Source: Flavobacteriales bacterium (GTDB lineage Bacteria; Bacteroidota; Bacteroidia; Flavobacteriales_F; PHOS-HE28). From it: a DNA stretch of 64,000 nt. A model generated the notes under the pieces. That model was not told the origin of the DNA. It saw nothing but the letters and a program-made list of their open reading frames with translations, and made no database searches. Below, piece after piece: positions 7,006 to 14,933 of the stretch. The position numbers and the translations under genes were made by a program. Numbering within the stretch: position 1 is the first letter of the stretch; every line of letters begins with the position of its first letter. The stretch is taken from assembly GCA_020635695.1 (NCBI GenBank), contig JACJZH010000004.1, positions 186,001-250,000 of the forward strand, given 5' to 3'.

Positions 7006-8135
7006 CAGGCCTTCACCTGCGCCAGCACGCCCTCGTAGAGCTCCTCGTAGCGGGGCAGCACGATGTCCACATCGAACCTACGTGCCTGCTCCAGCGCTCC
7101 CTCCCGGAACCGTTCCAGGGTCGCCTCGTCCTTCAGGATGCTGACGGCATTCTCAGCCATGGAGTCCACGTCTCCCACCGGGCTCAGGAATCCGGTGACC
7201 CCATGGATGTTCACTTCGGGAGTTCCACCGGTGTCGGTGCTCACCACGGGCACGCGGCAGGCCATGGCCTCCAGGGCGGCAAGTCCGAAGCTCTCGCTCT
7301 CGGAGGTCAGCACGAACAGGTCGCAACTGGCCAGCACGTCCTCCGGGTCCGTCATCTTGCCCAGGAAGAGGATGTCGCCGCACACGCCCAGGCTGCGGCA
7401 CATGCCCTCGATGCGCTGCCGTTCAGGGCCATCTCCGATCAGCAGCAGGCGCGCAGGCATCCGCTCACGCACCCGTTTGAAGACCTCGACCACGTCCCCC
7501 ACCCGCTTCACCTTGCGGAAGTTGGAGATGTGCACGAGCAGCTTCTCCCCGTTCGGGGCGTACCGCTTCGTGAGCTCCTCGTCACGCTTCGGATACTGCG
7601 CGTTGCACACGAAGTTGGGGATCACCCGGATGTCGCGCTTCACGGGGAAGTGGGCGTAGGTATCCTGCTTCAGGCTCTCCGATACCGCGGTCACCGCATC
7701 GCTCCGTTCGATGCTGAAGGTGATCACCGGCTCGAAGCTGGGATCGCGGCCCACCAGGGTGATGTCCGTTCCATGCAGGGTGGTGATGAAGGGCAGGCGG
7801 ATGCCCTGGGCGGCCAGGATCTGCTGGGCCATCCATGCCGCGTTGGCATGCGGGATGGCGTAGTGCACGTGCAGGAGGTCCAGCCCCTCGTACTTCGCCA
7901 CGTCCACGATCTTGCTGCTGAGCACGAGCTCGTAGGGTGGGTAGTCGAAGAGCGGGTAGTCGCTCACACGGACCTCGTGGTAGAAGACGTTGCCCAGATG
8001 ATCCCTCAAGCGGACCGGGCGATCATAAGTGATGAAGTGGATGGTATGCCCCTTGTGGGCGAGGGCCAGACCCAGTTCGGTGGCCACCACACCGCTTCCG
8101 CCGAAGGTGGGATAACAGACGATGCCGATGCGCAT
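7005..8135 (-). CDS. bshA: N-acetyl-alpha-D-glucosaminyl L-malate synthase
   Basis: A 376-residue GT4 glycosyltransferase joining GlcNAc from UDP-GlcNAc to L-malate, the first step of bacillithiol synthesis. The opening M-R-I-G-I-V-C-Y-P-T-F-G-G-S-G-V-V-A-T-E-L-G is the BshA signature (also BshA-specific: H-V-H-Y-A-I-P-H-A near residues 95-103). The C-terminal nucleotide-sugar motif S-E-S-E-S-F-G-L-A-A-L-E-A-M-A is near residues 282-296. ATG 8135 is chosen because the 41 upstream residues of the open frame are atypical and run over the promoter. A TACCTTTG box on the minus strand (8189-8196) gives a 53-base leader. Confidence 0.92.
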   Translation of the reverse strand: MRIGIVCYPTFGGSGVVATELGLALAHKGHTIHFITYDRPVRLRDHLGNVFYHEVRVSDYPLFDYPPYELVLSSKIVDVAKYEGLDLLHVHYAIPHANAAWMAQQILAAQGIRLPFITTLHGTDITLVGRDPSFEPVITFSIERSDAVTAVSESLKQDTYAHFPVKRDIRVIPNFVCNAQYPKRDEELTKRYAPNGEKLLVHISNFRKVKRVGDVVEVFKRVRERMPARLLLIGDGPERQRIEGMCRSLGVCGDILFLGKMTDPEDVLASCDLFVLTSESESFGLAALEAMACRVPVVSTDTGGTPEVNIHGVTGFLSPVGDVDSMAENAVSILKDEATLERFREGALEQARRFDVDIVLPRYEELYEGVLAQVKA

Positions 8136-8188
8136 GGGATCTCCGCGGCCGAAGGTGCTTGGGAAAAAACGCACCGGGCGGGCCGCCC

Positions 8189-8202
8189 CAAAGGTAACTT
8201 TC
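8189..8202. promoter_or_regulatory. Overlapping divergent -7 boxes
   Basis: On the minus strand TACCTTTG (8196 to 8189) serves bshA. On the plus strand TAACTTTC (8195-8202) precedes the beta-barrel gene at 8249. The two boxes share the bases at 8195-8196, so only one polymerase could sit here at a time. Confidence 0.5.
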
Positions 8203-8248
8203 CACCCCCGTGACCGTCCCACGAACGAACCCCTGATCCGGATCAACG

Positions 8249-8974
8249 ATGCGCGCACTGCTCCTCCCCCTCCTGCTCGGCTCCACCCTGGCCCAGGCCC
8301 AGGGCCCCAAGGAATGGTACTGGACCTCCGGCGGCGAATGGATCTTCTCCATGGCCACGTTGGACGTGAACGGCAACGACAACGGGAACATCCTCCGCTT
8401 CTCGCCCTTCTTCAACGTGCAGGGCATGGCGAACTACGACTTCAACGACCATGTGGGACTGTTCGCGGGGCTTTCCATCCGGAACGTGGGCTTCATCTAC
8501 GAGCTTCCGGAGGTGGGCGAGGGCGTGCAGTACGACAAGTACAAGTTCCGCACCTATAACGCCGGCATCCCCGTGGGCTTCAAGTTCGGTGAGATGCACC
8601 GGGCCATGGTCTTTCTCGGCTACGAGTTCGAGCTGCCCTTCAACTACAAGGAGAAGCGCTACCTGAACGAGGTGAAGGAGGACAAGTTCAACGTCTGGTT
8701 CAGCGACCGTACGGAGCCCTTCTTCCATGCGCTGTTCCTGGGCTTCCAGTTCAAGTACGGCACCACGTTGAAGTTCAAGTACTACCTCACGAACTTCCAC
8801 AACACGGACTACACGGAGACGGTGGACGGCGTACAGGTGAAGCCCTACGACGGGCTCAACGCCAACATCCTGTACGTCTCATTGGGTTTCGGCCTGTTCC
8901 GGAACGACGAGCTGATCTACAAGGACCAGCAGCGGCCTGCTCCGCCGGCCGAACCGCGGGCCTGGCGCCTCTAG
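8249..8974 (+). CDS. Exported outer-membrane beta-barrel protein, hypothetical
   Basis: A 241-residue protein with an N-terminal signal peptide (hydrophobic core L-L-L-P-L-L-L-G-S-T-L-A, cleavage after A-Q-A-Q near residue 18). The mature part consists of alternating aromatic/hydrophobic strands separated by short charged turns, as expected of a small outer-membrane barrel. No family name is recognised. It is divergent from bshA. Its stop codon and the stop of the convergent gene share the palindrome CTAG at 8971-8974. Confidence 0.75.
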   Translation: MRALLLPLLLGSTLAQAQGPKEWYWTSGGEWIFSMATLDVNGNDNGNILRFSPFFNVQGMANYDFNDHVGLFAGLSIRNVGFIYELPEVGEGVQYDKYKFRTYNAGIPVGFKFGEMHRAMVFLGYEFELPFNYKEKRYLNEVKEDKFNVWFSDRTEPFFHALFLGFQFKYGTTLKFKYYLTNFHNTDYTETVDGVQVKPYDGLNANILYVSLGFGLFRNDELIYKDQQRPAPPAEPRAWRL

Positions 8975-10071
8975 TGCGTGTAGGTCTCGCCGTGCCAGCC
9001 GACCTTCACACTGCGCACGTTGAGGTAGGCGACCAGGAGGCCACGGATCAGCTGGATGTCCTGCACCGGTTCACCCCGGGTCACGGTGGTGCGCCCTGAG
9101 CGACGCCACAGTTGCACGTTCCGCACCTGGTCCACGTAACCGATGGCGCCCCAGGAGGCTTCCCACACCTCCGGCCAGAACCGCTCCACCACATGGAGCT
9201 TGCCCTCGTCGAAGACCTTCAGGAAGTTCTGGTCCTTGATCACCACCAGGCTGTCCTTCACGTACCATTCCTGGGGTGGGAAATCGAGGGCCGTGTAAAT
9301 GGTCCCATCCTCGAAGACCTTCAGCGCCCCGTTCACGTCCTGGTAGGCCATGATCCCCTTGCCCACCTCGAACCGGACGGGCATGACGGGCTCCAGGTCG
9401 AAGAACTTGCCGCGGTAGAACGCGTCGAAGCTCAGGTCCACCACATCCTGGAAGGCCACGAGGTCGCACCCCGCCTGGTAGGGCATGTCCGCGTCCACCA
9501 TGAAGTTCACGTCCCAGACATCGCCGTCGTAGAAGATCTTGAACTTCTTCTCGAAGGTGGTGATGTACGCGATCAGATTGTCCCCGCTCTTCCAGTTCTC
9601 CAACGGCCACTGGGCCAGGGCGTCCTCCAGGACGATCTCCTCTCCCCGGTACCAGGCACTGAGGCGTTGGTTGCGCTCGTCGAAATAGGCCACCACACTG
9701 TCCTCCACGATGTGACCTCCCGTGTTGTAGCAGACCGTGTTCAGCTGCTCCCCGTCGTGGACCTTGAGCACGCCGGCGATCACATAGCCGAGGTAGTGGT
9801 CGGTGACCGTCGGTTCCACGGCATCGGTCCGTTCCAAGGTGGTCACCTGCCCATTGCGATAGATCCTGAGGTCACTGTTCTTGCTCGAGTAGGCCACATA
9901 ATCACCACCCACCTGGAAGGCCTGTGGACGTTGACCTTCGATCTGTTTGAACTGACCATGGTCGAAGACATGGAACCGGTCCAGGTAGTCCACATAGGCG
10001 GCCACGTCCTGGGCGTTGGTGTTACCGGCCAGCACATGGAGCAGGGCCAGCGCGGGTATCGATCGCATCAT
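8971..10071 (-). CDS. Exported hypothetical protein, repetitive strands
   Basis: A 366-residue exported protein. Starts at 10071 or 10068 (M-M-R-S) give a short signal peptide (I-P-A-L-A-L-L-H-V-L-A-G, cleavage near N-A-Q, about residue 21). The mature part has many near-repeats of roughly 25-45 residues with patterns such as D-x-L-I/V-A-Y, K-x-F-x-D-G and Y-x-N/D-G, suggesting a beta-propeller or solenoid. No family is recognised. A TACCTTGC box on the minus strand lies about 16 bases before the start. The open frame extends to 10143, but those codons overlap the promoter. Confidence 0.7.
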   Translation of the reverse strand: MMRSIPALALLHVLAGNTNAQDVAAYVDYLDRFHVFDHGQFKQIEGQRPQAFQVGGDYVAYSSKNSDLRIYRNGQVTTLERTDAVEPTVTDHYLGYVIAGVLKVHDGEQLNTVCYNTGGHIVEDSVVAYFDERNQRLSAWYRGEEIVLEDALAQWPLENWKSGDNLIAYITTFEKKFKIFYDGDVWDVNFMVDADMPYQAGCDLVAFQDVVDLSFDAFYRGKFFDLEPVMPVRFEVGKGIMAYQDVNGALKVFEDGTIYTALDFPPQEWYVKDSLVVIKDQNFLKVFDEGKLHVVERFWPEVWEASWGAIGYVDQVRNVQLWRRSGRTTVTRGEPVQDIQLIRGLLVAYLNVRSVKVGWHGETYTH

Positions 10072-10177
10072 GGTCGCAACGTTCCGGGCAAGGTACCGAA
10101 GTGCACGCAAAGACCGGGCCGGAACGACGGCGCCGGCCCACATGGACCGGCGCTCAGGTCGTTCATGGGAGGCCCGT

Positions 10178-10663
10178 TCACTCCTTCATGCCCTTCTGGG
10201 GAGCTTCCTCGGTAGGGATGGCCAGGGGGATCTCCTCGGAAAGCTGCAGGTCCATGAGCTTGGCAAGGCGCGTATCGATCTGGTAGAAGCGGCCCACGAG
10301 CGTGGCCGGCAGGGCCTTCTCCATCAACTTGATGTGCTTCGTGCGGGTGGCATCGAACTCCGTGTCGAGCTTCATGACCCGGCCGAGCAGGTCCTGGGCC
10401 TGCTCGTTCGTCATGCCCTCGTACACCTCGGCATACTCCTTCAACAGGGCGATCTTCCTGTCCCACAGGCCCTTGCGGTCCTGTTCATACGCATCGTACA
10501 GGGGCCAGAACTTCTCACTTTCAGCTTCGGTGAGGCCCATGTTCAAGGTGACGATGGCCCGCATCTCGGTGCGGACGTCGGAGCGTACGAGCTCGACGAG
10601 GTCGTTCTGGGCCAGGAGCCCGAAGGGCAGGGCCAGCGCCAGGGTGGCAAGGAACTTCTTCAT
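10178..10663 (-). CDS. Exported helical protein, hypothetical
   Basis: A 161-residue protein with a clear signal peptide (M-K-K-F-L-A-T-L-A-L-A-L-P-F-G-L-L-A-Q, about 18 residues). The mature part is almost entirely amphipathic helix, with the segment L-T-E-A-E-S-E-K-F-W-P-L-Y-D-A-Y-E near residues 45-61. That segment occurs in short periplasmic proteins of Bacteroidota reminiscent of Spy/CpxP-type helical chaperones; the resemblance is to architecture, not a proven homology. It is last in a four-gene minus-strand run (12474 to 10178) with gaps of 3, 4 and 22 bases. Confidence 0.65.
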   Translation of the reverse strand: MKKFLATLALALPFGLLAQNDLVELVRSDVRTEMRAIVTLNMGLTEAESEKFWPLYDAYEQDRKGLWDRKIALLKEYAEVYEGMTNEQAQDLLGRVMKLDTEFDATRTKHIKLMEKALPATLVGRFYQIDTRLAKLMDLQLSEEIPLAIPTEEAPQKGMKE

Positions 10664-10685
10664 GGAATGAGGGGTTTGATCGTGG

Positions 10686-11255
10686 TCAGAAATGGAAGCC
10701 GGCGGCCAGCGTCGGTTGGAACACACCTCCCCACAGGGAGTATCGGTCCACGCGCACCAACTGGTCGTTCTCGTAGATCTCCTCGCTGAACGCGTAGTGC
10801 CCCACGCCCAGCTGCACGGCCAGGTCCAACCGGAAGGCCCCGGAACGCACCGCATAGCCGAACCGCCCGAGCAGGTCCATGCTCATGCCGGCGTCCTTGG
10901 TGTGGCCGATGCCAAGGGTACCGCCCACGTAGGGTCCGGCCTGCAGCGACCGCAGGTAACGACGCACCCCGGGGGCCACACGCAGCACCTGATCGTAGGA
11001 AGGCACCCGCTGCAGGAGCTCCTCGGGCGCATCGGTCCGGTTCATCAGCTGTACCGAGAGGTCCCAGGTCGTGAGCCCGTTGCCTCCGAACTCCACGCCG
11101 AGGGATAGACCGCTGCTTGCGGTCCGGACGCCCTCCATCGTGAACTCCTGGTACAGCGTACCGATGGAAACACCATCGCTTCGGAATTGGGCGCCCGCAA
11201 CACAGGCCATGCCCGTGGCGAACAACAGAGCGGAAAGGCGTGGGAGCGGCTTCAT
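10686..11255 (-). CDS. Small outer-membrane barrel protein, hypothetical
   Basis: A 189-residue protein with a signal peptide (hydrophobic L-S-A-L-L-F-A-T-G-M-A-C-V-A-G-A, cleavage before Q-F near residue 22). It ends in F-H-F, the terminal aromatic pattern of outer-membrane barrels. The glycine-rich segment G-P-Y-V-G-G-T-L-G-I-G-H and alternating strands suit an eight-stranded barrel of the OmpA/OmpW size class. It is third in a four-gene exported-protein operon. No specific family is recognised. Confidence 0.65.
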   Translation of the reverse strand: MKPLPRLSALLFATGMACVAGAQFRSDGVSIGTLYQEFTMEGVRTASSGLSLGVEFGGNGLTTWDLSVQLMNRTDAPEELLQRVPSYDQVLRVAPGVRRYLRSLQAGPYVGGTLGIGHTKDAGMSMDLLGRFGYAVRSGAFRLDLAVQLGVGHYAFSEEIYENDQLVRVDRYSLWGGVFQPTLAAGFHF

Positions 11256-11259
11256 GGCA

Positions 11260-11859
11260 TCAGAAGAAGGAGGAAAGGCCCACGTGGAAGCCGACGAACG
11301 TGGTCTCGTCGTAGGACTTCGTCTTGGAGAAGTGGTGGTAGTTCACCCCGAGGTTGGCCCCCATGTTGCTCCCCGGGAACTGGATCAGCACACCGGCATC
11401 GGGACGGACCACGAAGCGCCAGCTGTCATCGGAAAGGGTCCAAAGACCGAAGTCCAGCCGCTGGTACACGTAACCCGGCCCCAGTCCGATGCCGGCATAG
11501 GGCACCACCATCCGTTCGGGACGCAGGTGGTACTTCAGGTTGAACAAGCCGGCGAACGTGTTGATGTAGCGGTACTGGGTGCCCCAGACGTCCACGCCGG
11601 GACGGCTGACCACCTGTCCTTCCACGCGCTGGTAGAAGGTCTGCCAACCCAGTTCGCCGCCTACGGTCAGCGGTTCCCCCGGAATGAACTTCCTCCCCTC
11701 CACCACGAAGCCCAGGAAGCTCATGTTCTCGGTGAAGTCCGCCGTGCTGCCCAAGGGTTGGGCCATGGCGTAGTTGAAGGACCAGGCGCCACCCACCTGC
11801 GCACGCAGGCCTGTCACGGAAGCCAGCAGGACCAGAACGACGAGGATGCTCCGCTTCAT
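11260..11859 (-). CDS. Small outer-membrane barrel protein, hypothetical
   Basis: A 199-residue protein with a signal peptide (V-L-V-L-L-A-S-V-T-G-L-R-A, cleavage before Q-V near residue 20). It has repeated strand pairs such as Y-A-G-I-G-L-G-P-G-Y-V-Y and a C-terminal S-S-F-F. This is the PorT/OmpW-like barrel class in size and pattern, but no family is recognised. It starts three bases after the stop of the DUF4136 lipoprotein gene and precedes another barrel gene, so these proteins are probably co-made and may share the outer membrane. Confidence 0.65.
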   Translation of the reverse strand: MKRSILVVLVLLASVTGLRAQVGGAWSFNYAMAQPLGSTADFTENMSFLGFVVEGRKFIPGEPLTVGGELGWQTFYQRVEGQVVSRPGVDVWGTQYRYINTFAGLFNLKYHLRPERMVVPYAGIGLGPGYVYQRLDFGLWTLSDDSWRFVVRPDAGVLIQFPGSNMGANLGVNYHHFSKTKSYDETTFVGFHVGLSSFF

Positions 11860-11862
11860 GGC

Positions 11863-12474
11863 TCAGTCGGCTTGGAGGTAGGGCGATTGGCTGAAGGCCT
11901 GATCGATGGCCGACCGGATGCGGGTCTCTATGGAAGCGTTGCTCCCCTCGAACAATCCGGCCGCGTACATGGTCCAGACCGCCTCCCGTTGCTCCGTGTC
12001 CGGATCGAAGAGGTCCGGGTCGATCAGGTCGATCACCAGCGACCCGGAGTTGTAACTGCTCACCGAGGTCACCGGATAGTACGGGTAGTACCAGCCGTAC
12101 CAGCCACCATACCACGGGTAGTAGTAGCTTATGTCCACATGGGTGGTGGTGGTCGCACGGGCCACGGCCACCAGGTCGGGATCGTCCGCGAAGGGGTCGT
12201 TCACCTCGGTGTAGCCGGCCGCCAGGAGGTTCTCCCGCAACTCGGCGATCACCGCCGGACCAAAGCGGCTGTCGGACGGCACCAGCTCTCCCTGCCGGTC
12301 CCAGGTATACAGGGTGTCCACCAGGGCGAAGGTCTGGTAGCCCCCGTAGTCGATGCCCTCCTCCGCATGCAAGGTGAACACCGCGTCGAAGTCCTCGATG
12401 TACTGGTCCTGGTAGGGATAGCAACCGCCCAGCAGGGTGCCGGCCAGGATCACGATCGGAAGCGTACGCCGCAT
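11863..12474 (-). CDS. DUF4136 lipoprotein
   Basis: A 203-residue lipoprotein. The signal is M-R-R-T-L-P-I-V-I-L-A-G-T-L-L-G-G-C with a lipobox ending at Cys18. The DUF4136 pattern follows: a Y-Q-T-F-A-L strand near residue 46, then a central D-L-V-A-V-A-R-A-T strand, and a tyrosine/tryptophan/glycine-rich loop (Y-Y-P-W-Y-G-G-W-Y-G-W) near residues 120-130. The ATG at 12474 gives a proper lipoprotein signal; the longer frame to 12546 does not. It heads the four-gene operon. A TAGTTTCG box on the minus strand at 12496-12503 gives a 21-base leader. Confidence 0.8.
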   Translation of the reverse strand: MRRTLPIVILAGTLLGGCYPYQDQYIEDFDAVFTLHAEEGIDYGGYQTFALVDTLYTWDRQGELVPSDSRFGPAVIAELRENLLAAGYTEVNDPFADDPDLVAVARATTTTHVDISYYYPWYGGWYGWYYPYYPVTSVSSYNSGSLVIDLIDPDLFDPDTEQREAVWTMYAAGLFEGSNASIETRIRSAIDQAFSQSPYLQAD

Positions 12475-12593
12475 GGAGGAACGGTTCTGGGAGGTCGAAA
12501 CTACCTCTCCCGCGCCACACTGCCATGCGCGACCGGAAGGAAACATGGGCGCTTTCGGCCAGGTCCGGGGCGATCTCCCATTTTTGCCGGCGC

Positions 12594-13388
12594 ATGGACC
12601 TCTGGCACGCGATCGTCCTGGCCATCATCGAAGGCCTCACCGAGTTCCTGCCCGTGAGCAGCACGGGCCACATGATCATCGGCAGCACGATCATGGGCAT
12701 CGCGCAGGACGAGTTCGTGAAGGTGTTCACCGTGGCCATCCAGTTCGGCGCCATCCTGAGCGTGCTGGTGCTCTACTGGAAGCGCTTCCTGCAGAGCTTC
12801 GATTTCTACGTGAAGCTGCTGTACGCCTTCATCCCGGCGGTGATCGCAGGGCTGCTGTTCAAGGACTACATCGACCTGCTGCTGGAGAACGTGCTCGTGG
12901 TGGGCGTGATGCTGCTCCTCGGTGGCGTGGTCTTCCTCTTCATCGAGCGCTGGGTGCCCGGCGGCACGGACACCGGACCGCAACCACTGACCGCGAAGCA
13001 GGCGGTGATCATCGGCTGCTACCAGTGCCTGGCCATGGTGCCGGGCGTGTCGCGCTCGGCGGCCACCATCATCGGGGGCATGACGCAGGGCCTCACCCGG
13101 AAGCATGCCGCCGAGTTCTCCTTCTTCCTGGCCGTGCCCACGATGTTCGGCGCCACGGTGAAGTCGCTGTACGACTACTGGAAGGACGGCGGGGCCTTCA
13201 CCGCGGAGCATTGGAAGCTCTTCGCCTGGGGCAACGTGATCGCGTTCGTGGTGGCGGTGATCGCCATCAAGGGCTTCATCGCGCTGCTGAGCCGGCACGG
13301 GTTCCAGGGGTTCGGCTGGTACCGCATCCTGGTCGGCGGCGCCATCCTGCTGCTCTGGGCCCTCGGGGTGCCTCTGGAAATGGTCTAG
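12594..13388 (+). CDS. uppP: Undecaprenyl-diphosphatase
   Basis: A 264-residue integral membrane enzyme of the BacA/UppP family that dephosphorylates undecaprenyl diphosphate, recycling the lipid carrier for peptidoglycan and O-antigen synthesis. Both catalytic motifs are present: E-G-L-T-E-F-L-P-V-S-S-T-G-H (about residues 10-23) and P-G-V-S-R-S-A-A-T-I-I-G-G (about 145-157). About eight membrane segments are visible. ATG 12594 starts at the conserved helix; a CATTTTTG box ends seven bases upstream. The stop codon shares CTAG with the convergent gene. Confidence 0.92.
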   Translation: MDLWHAIVLAIIEGLTEFLPVSSTGHMIIGSTIMGIAQDEFVKVFTVAIQFGAILSVLVLYWKRFLQSFDFYVKLLYAFIPAVIAGLLFKDYIDLLLENVLVVGVMLLLGGVVFLFIERWVPGGTDTGPQPLTAKQAVIIGCYQCLAMVPGVSRSAATIIGGMTQGLTRKHAAEFSFFLAVPTMFGATVKSLYDYWKDGGAFTAEHWKLFAWGNVIAFVVAVIAIKGFIALLSRHGFQGFGWYRILVGGAILLLWALGVPLEMV

Positions 13389-13900
13389 AAGTCGTCCTGC
13401 TCGTCGGCCAGGCGGATGCAATCGCACCCGAGCGCGTCGTCCACGAACCGCTTCAAGGTGCGCATGTCGTCCCGGGAACGGCGTTTGCCCTCCTGTACCA
13501 TGCCGAACATGATCACGGACCCGACGGCGGCGGGCAGGATGAGCCAGTAGCCCCAGGGCGTTCCGTCGAGCGTCTGCTGGCTCGCGCCCAGGGCAATGCC
13601 CACGATGGCCACGAAGGACCAGAAGAGGTAACCGCCCACGAACATCATCCAGATCCCCGATGCGGGGCCGATCAGGCAGCGGACACGCGACCCTGCCGCA
13701 TCCGGCTCCACATCGATCGACATCTCCGGCGTCCAGGACCGGCGCAGGTTGGCCGGGAAACGCAGGGTGAGGTGGTTCCCCGTTCCCCCGGCTCGGGGTC
13801 CGCGCTCGCCGGCCTGATGCCCGCGCACCCTGGCCACCACGTCCTCCGCCGCCAACGGCGTGCGGAACCGGAACCGGGGGCGGAACTCCAACTCGCTCAT
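13385..13900 (-). CDS. Hypothetical protein with two membrane segments
   Basis: A 171-residue protein I do not recognise. A basic, strand-rich N-terminal part of about 80 residues (R-P-R-F-R-F-R-T-P-L) is followed by two hydrophobic segments near residues 83-104 and 118-133, and a charged cytoplasmic tail ending in C-D-C and acidic residues. The pattern of a soluble segment, a double membrane hairpin and a tail resembles small membrane proteins in many Bacteroidota. It is convergent with uppP and overlaps it by four bases. Confidence 0.6.
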   Translation of the reverse strand: MSELEFRPRFRFRTPLAAEDVVARVRGHQAGERGPRAGGTGNHLTLRFPANLRRSWTPEMSIDVEPDAAGSRVRCLIGPASGIWMMFVGGYLFWSFVAIVGIALGASQQTLDGTPWGYWLILPAAVGSVIMFGMVQEGKRRSRDDMRTLKRFVDDALGCDCIRLADEQDDF

Positions 13901-13984
13901 GGAACACCAAGATCACGGGGACGCTGCATCTCCGGCATGACGGCCGTCAGCATCGGGTGAACGATCGTGCGGTCGCGGGCGTCC

Positions 13985-13992
13985 TACCTTTG
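13985..13992 (+). promoter_or_regulatory. -7 box abutting the NqrM-like start codon
   Basis: TACCTTTG is a full consensus match. Four bases separate it from the ATG at 13997, predicting a leaderless transcript. Confidence 0.55.
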
Positions 13993-13996
13993 CACC

Positions 13997-14209
13997 ATGA
14001 GCACCACCCTGCTGACCATCCTGCTGGGCGTCGGATTGCTGGCCCTGGCCTTCGCCGGGATCGCCATCAAGATCTGGGCGAAGAAGGGCGGTGAGTTCGC
14101 AGGCACCTGTGCCAGCAACAACCCGCTGGTGCAGGCCGAGGGCGGCTCCTGCGGCTTCTGCGGGGCACGCCCGGAGGAACGCTGCCGCCGGGACGAGGTC
14201 CCCACCTGA
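13997..14209 (+). CDS. NqrM-like (DUF539) Na+-NQR maturation protein
   Basis: A 70-residue protein with one N-terminal membrane helix (L-L-T-I-L-L-G-V-G-L-L-A-L-A-F-A-G-I-A) followed by a soluble part with four cysteines: F-A-G-T-C-A-S-N-N-P (Cys37) and then C-G-F-C-G-x-R-P-E-E-R-C. NqrM of Vibrio has the same plan of one helix plus clustered cysteines and delivers iron to the NqrD/NqrE site. The position, about 0.7 kb past the apbE end of the nqr operon, agrees with the usual apbE-nqrM linkage. Naming rests on architecture and context. The ATG at 13997 is favoured by the consensus box four bases upstream; the frame extends ten codons further. Confidence 0.65.
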   Translation: MSTTLLTILLGVGLLALAFAGIAIKIWAKKGGEFAGTCASNNPLVQAEGGSCGFCGARPEERCRRDEVPT

Positions 14210-14223
14210 TCGGTTCGGGAACG

Positions 14224-14261
14224 ACAACGCCCCCGCCGGAGGTCCCGGACGGGGGCGTTGT
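14224..14261. terminator. Bidirectional terminator-like hairpin
   Basis: ACAACGCCCCC and GGGGGCGTTGT form an 11-bp stem, with an inner short stem in the loop. It lies between the convergent NqrM-like gene (ends 14209) and the His-rich lipoprotein gene (ends 14276). Confidence 0.6.
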
Positions 14262-14275
14262 AGCGTTCGTCGGGA

Positions 14276-14872
14276 TCAGATGCTGTTGTTCAAGCCGTAC
14301 TCGCTCATCCAGACGCGCACTTCCTCGGCCTCCTTCAGGTGGCTTTCGCGGGCCTGCTCCCAGCTCACGTCATCCGCATCACCGATCTTCTTGATCAGGC
14401 GGTCGATGCGCTCCAGCCCCTGGGCCAGCTCCGCGGCACGCTGCTGGTCGGCCTTCAGCGCCTCCTTGTCGGCACCGGCACCCTTCATGCGCTCACGAAG
14501 CGCGTCCAGCTCGGCCTTCAGGTTGGCACGCAGGCCGTTCAGGGCCTCGGTGGTGCCGGCACGCTCAGCCGTGGGCGTGTCGTAGGTGATGTCCATGAAG
14601 GTCCTCGGCTCCATCTGGTCCACCCCCTCCCTGGACAGGGTGTCACCGGTCATGTCACCATGGTCGTGACCGTCGCCCATGGCGTGGTCATGGCCATCAC
14701 CGGCAGCATGATCGTGGTCGTGGTCGTCGCCCATGGTGGCTCCGTCGGTCTGGCCGGCGGCATCATCGTTCATGGTGTCGGCGTTCCCGCCGTTGCAGCC
14801 GCCGCAGCCGGCCAGCAGCAGAAGACCGGCCAACGCGGCCGAGCTCGTCAGGGTGTAAAGAGGTCTGCGCAT
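14276..14872 (-). CDS. His/Asp-rich lipoprotein
   Basis: A 198-residue lipoprotein with signal M-R-R-P-L-Y-T-L-T-S-S-A-A-L-A-G and lipobox L-A-G-C at about residue 23. The mature N-terminus has a striking run of D-H-D-H and G-D-G-H-D-H units (about residues 50-75), a likely divalent-metal-binding stretch, then a 100-residue helical domain with a predicted coiled coil. The real start is the ATG at 14872; the frame begins with a TTG two codons earlier. No family is recognised. It sits between the NqrM-like gene and apbE; a metal-buffering link is a guess. Confidence 0.65.
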   Translation of the reverse strand: MRRPLYTLTSSAALAGLLLLAGCGGCNGGNADTMNDDAAGQTDGATMGDDHDHDHAAGDGHDHAMGDGHDHGDMTGDTLSREGVDQMEPRTFMDITYDTPTAERAGTTEALNGLRANLKAELDALRERMKGAGADKEALKADQQRAAELAQGLERIDRLIKKIGDADDVSWEQARESHLKEAEEVRVWMSEYGLNNSI

Positions 14873-14933
14873 GATCAAGGGTGTTGGTTTCTCCGTGTGG
14901 GGCCGAAGTTAATCGGCACCAGGCTTGCCCCGT

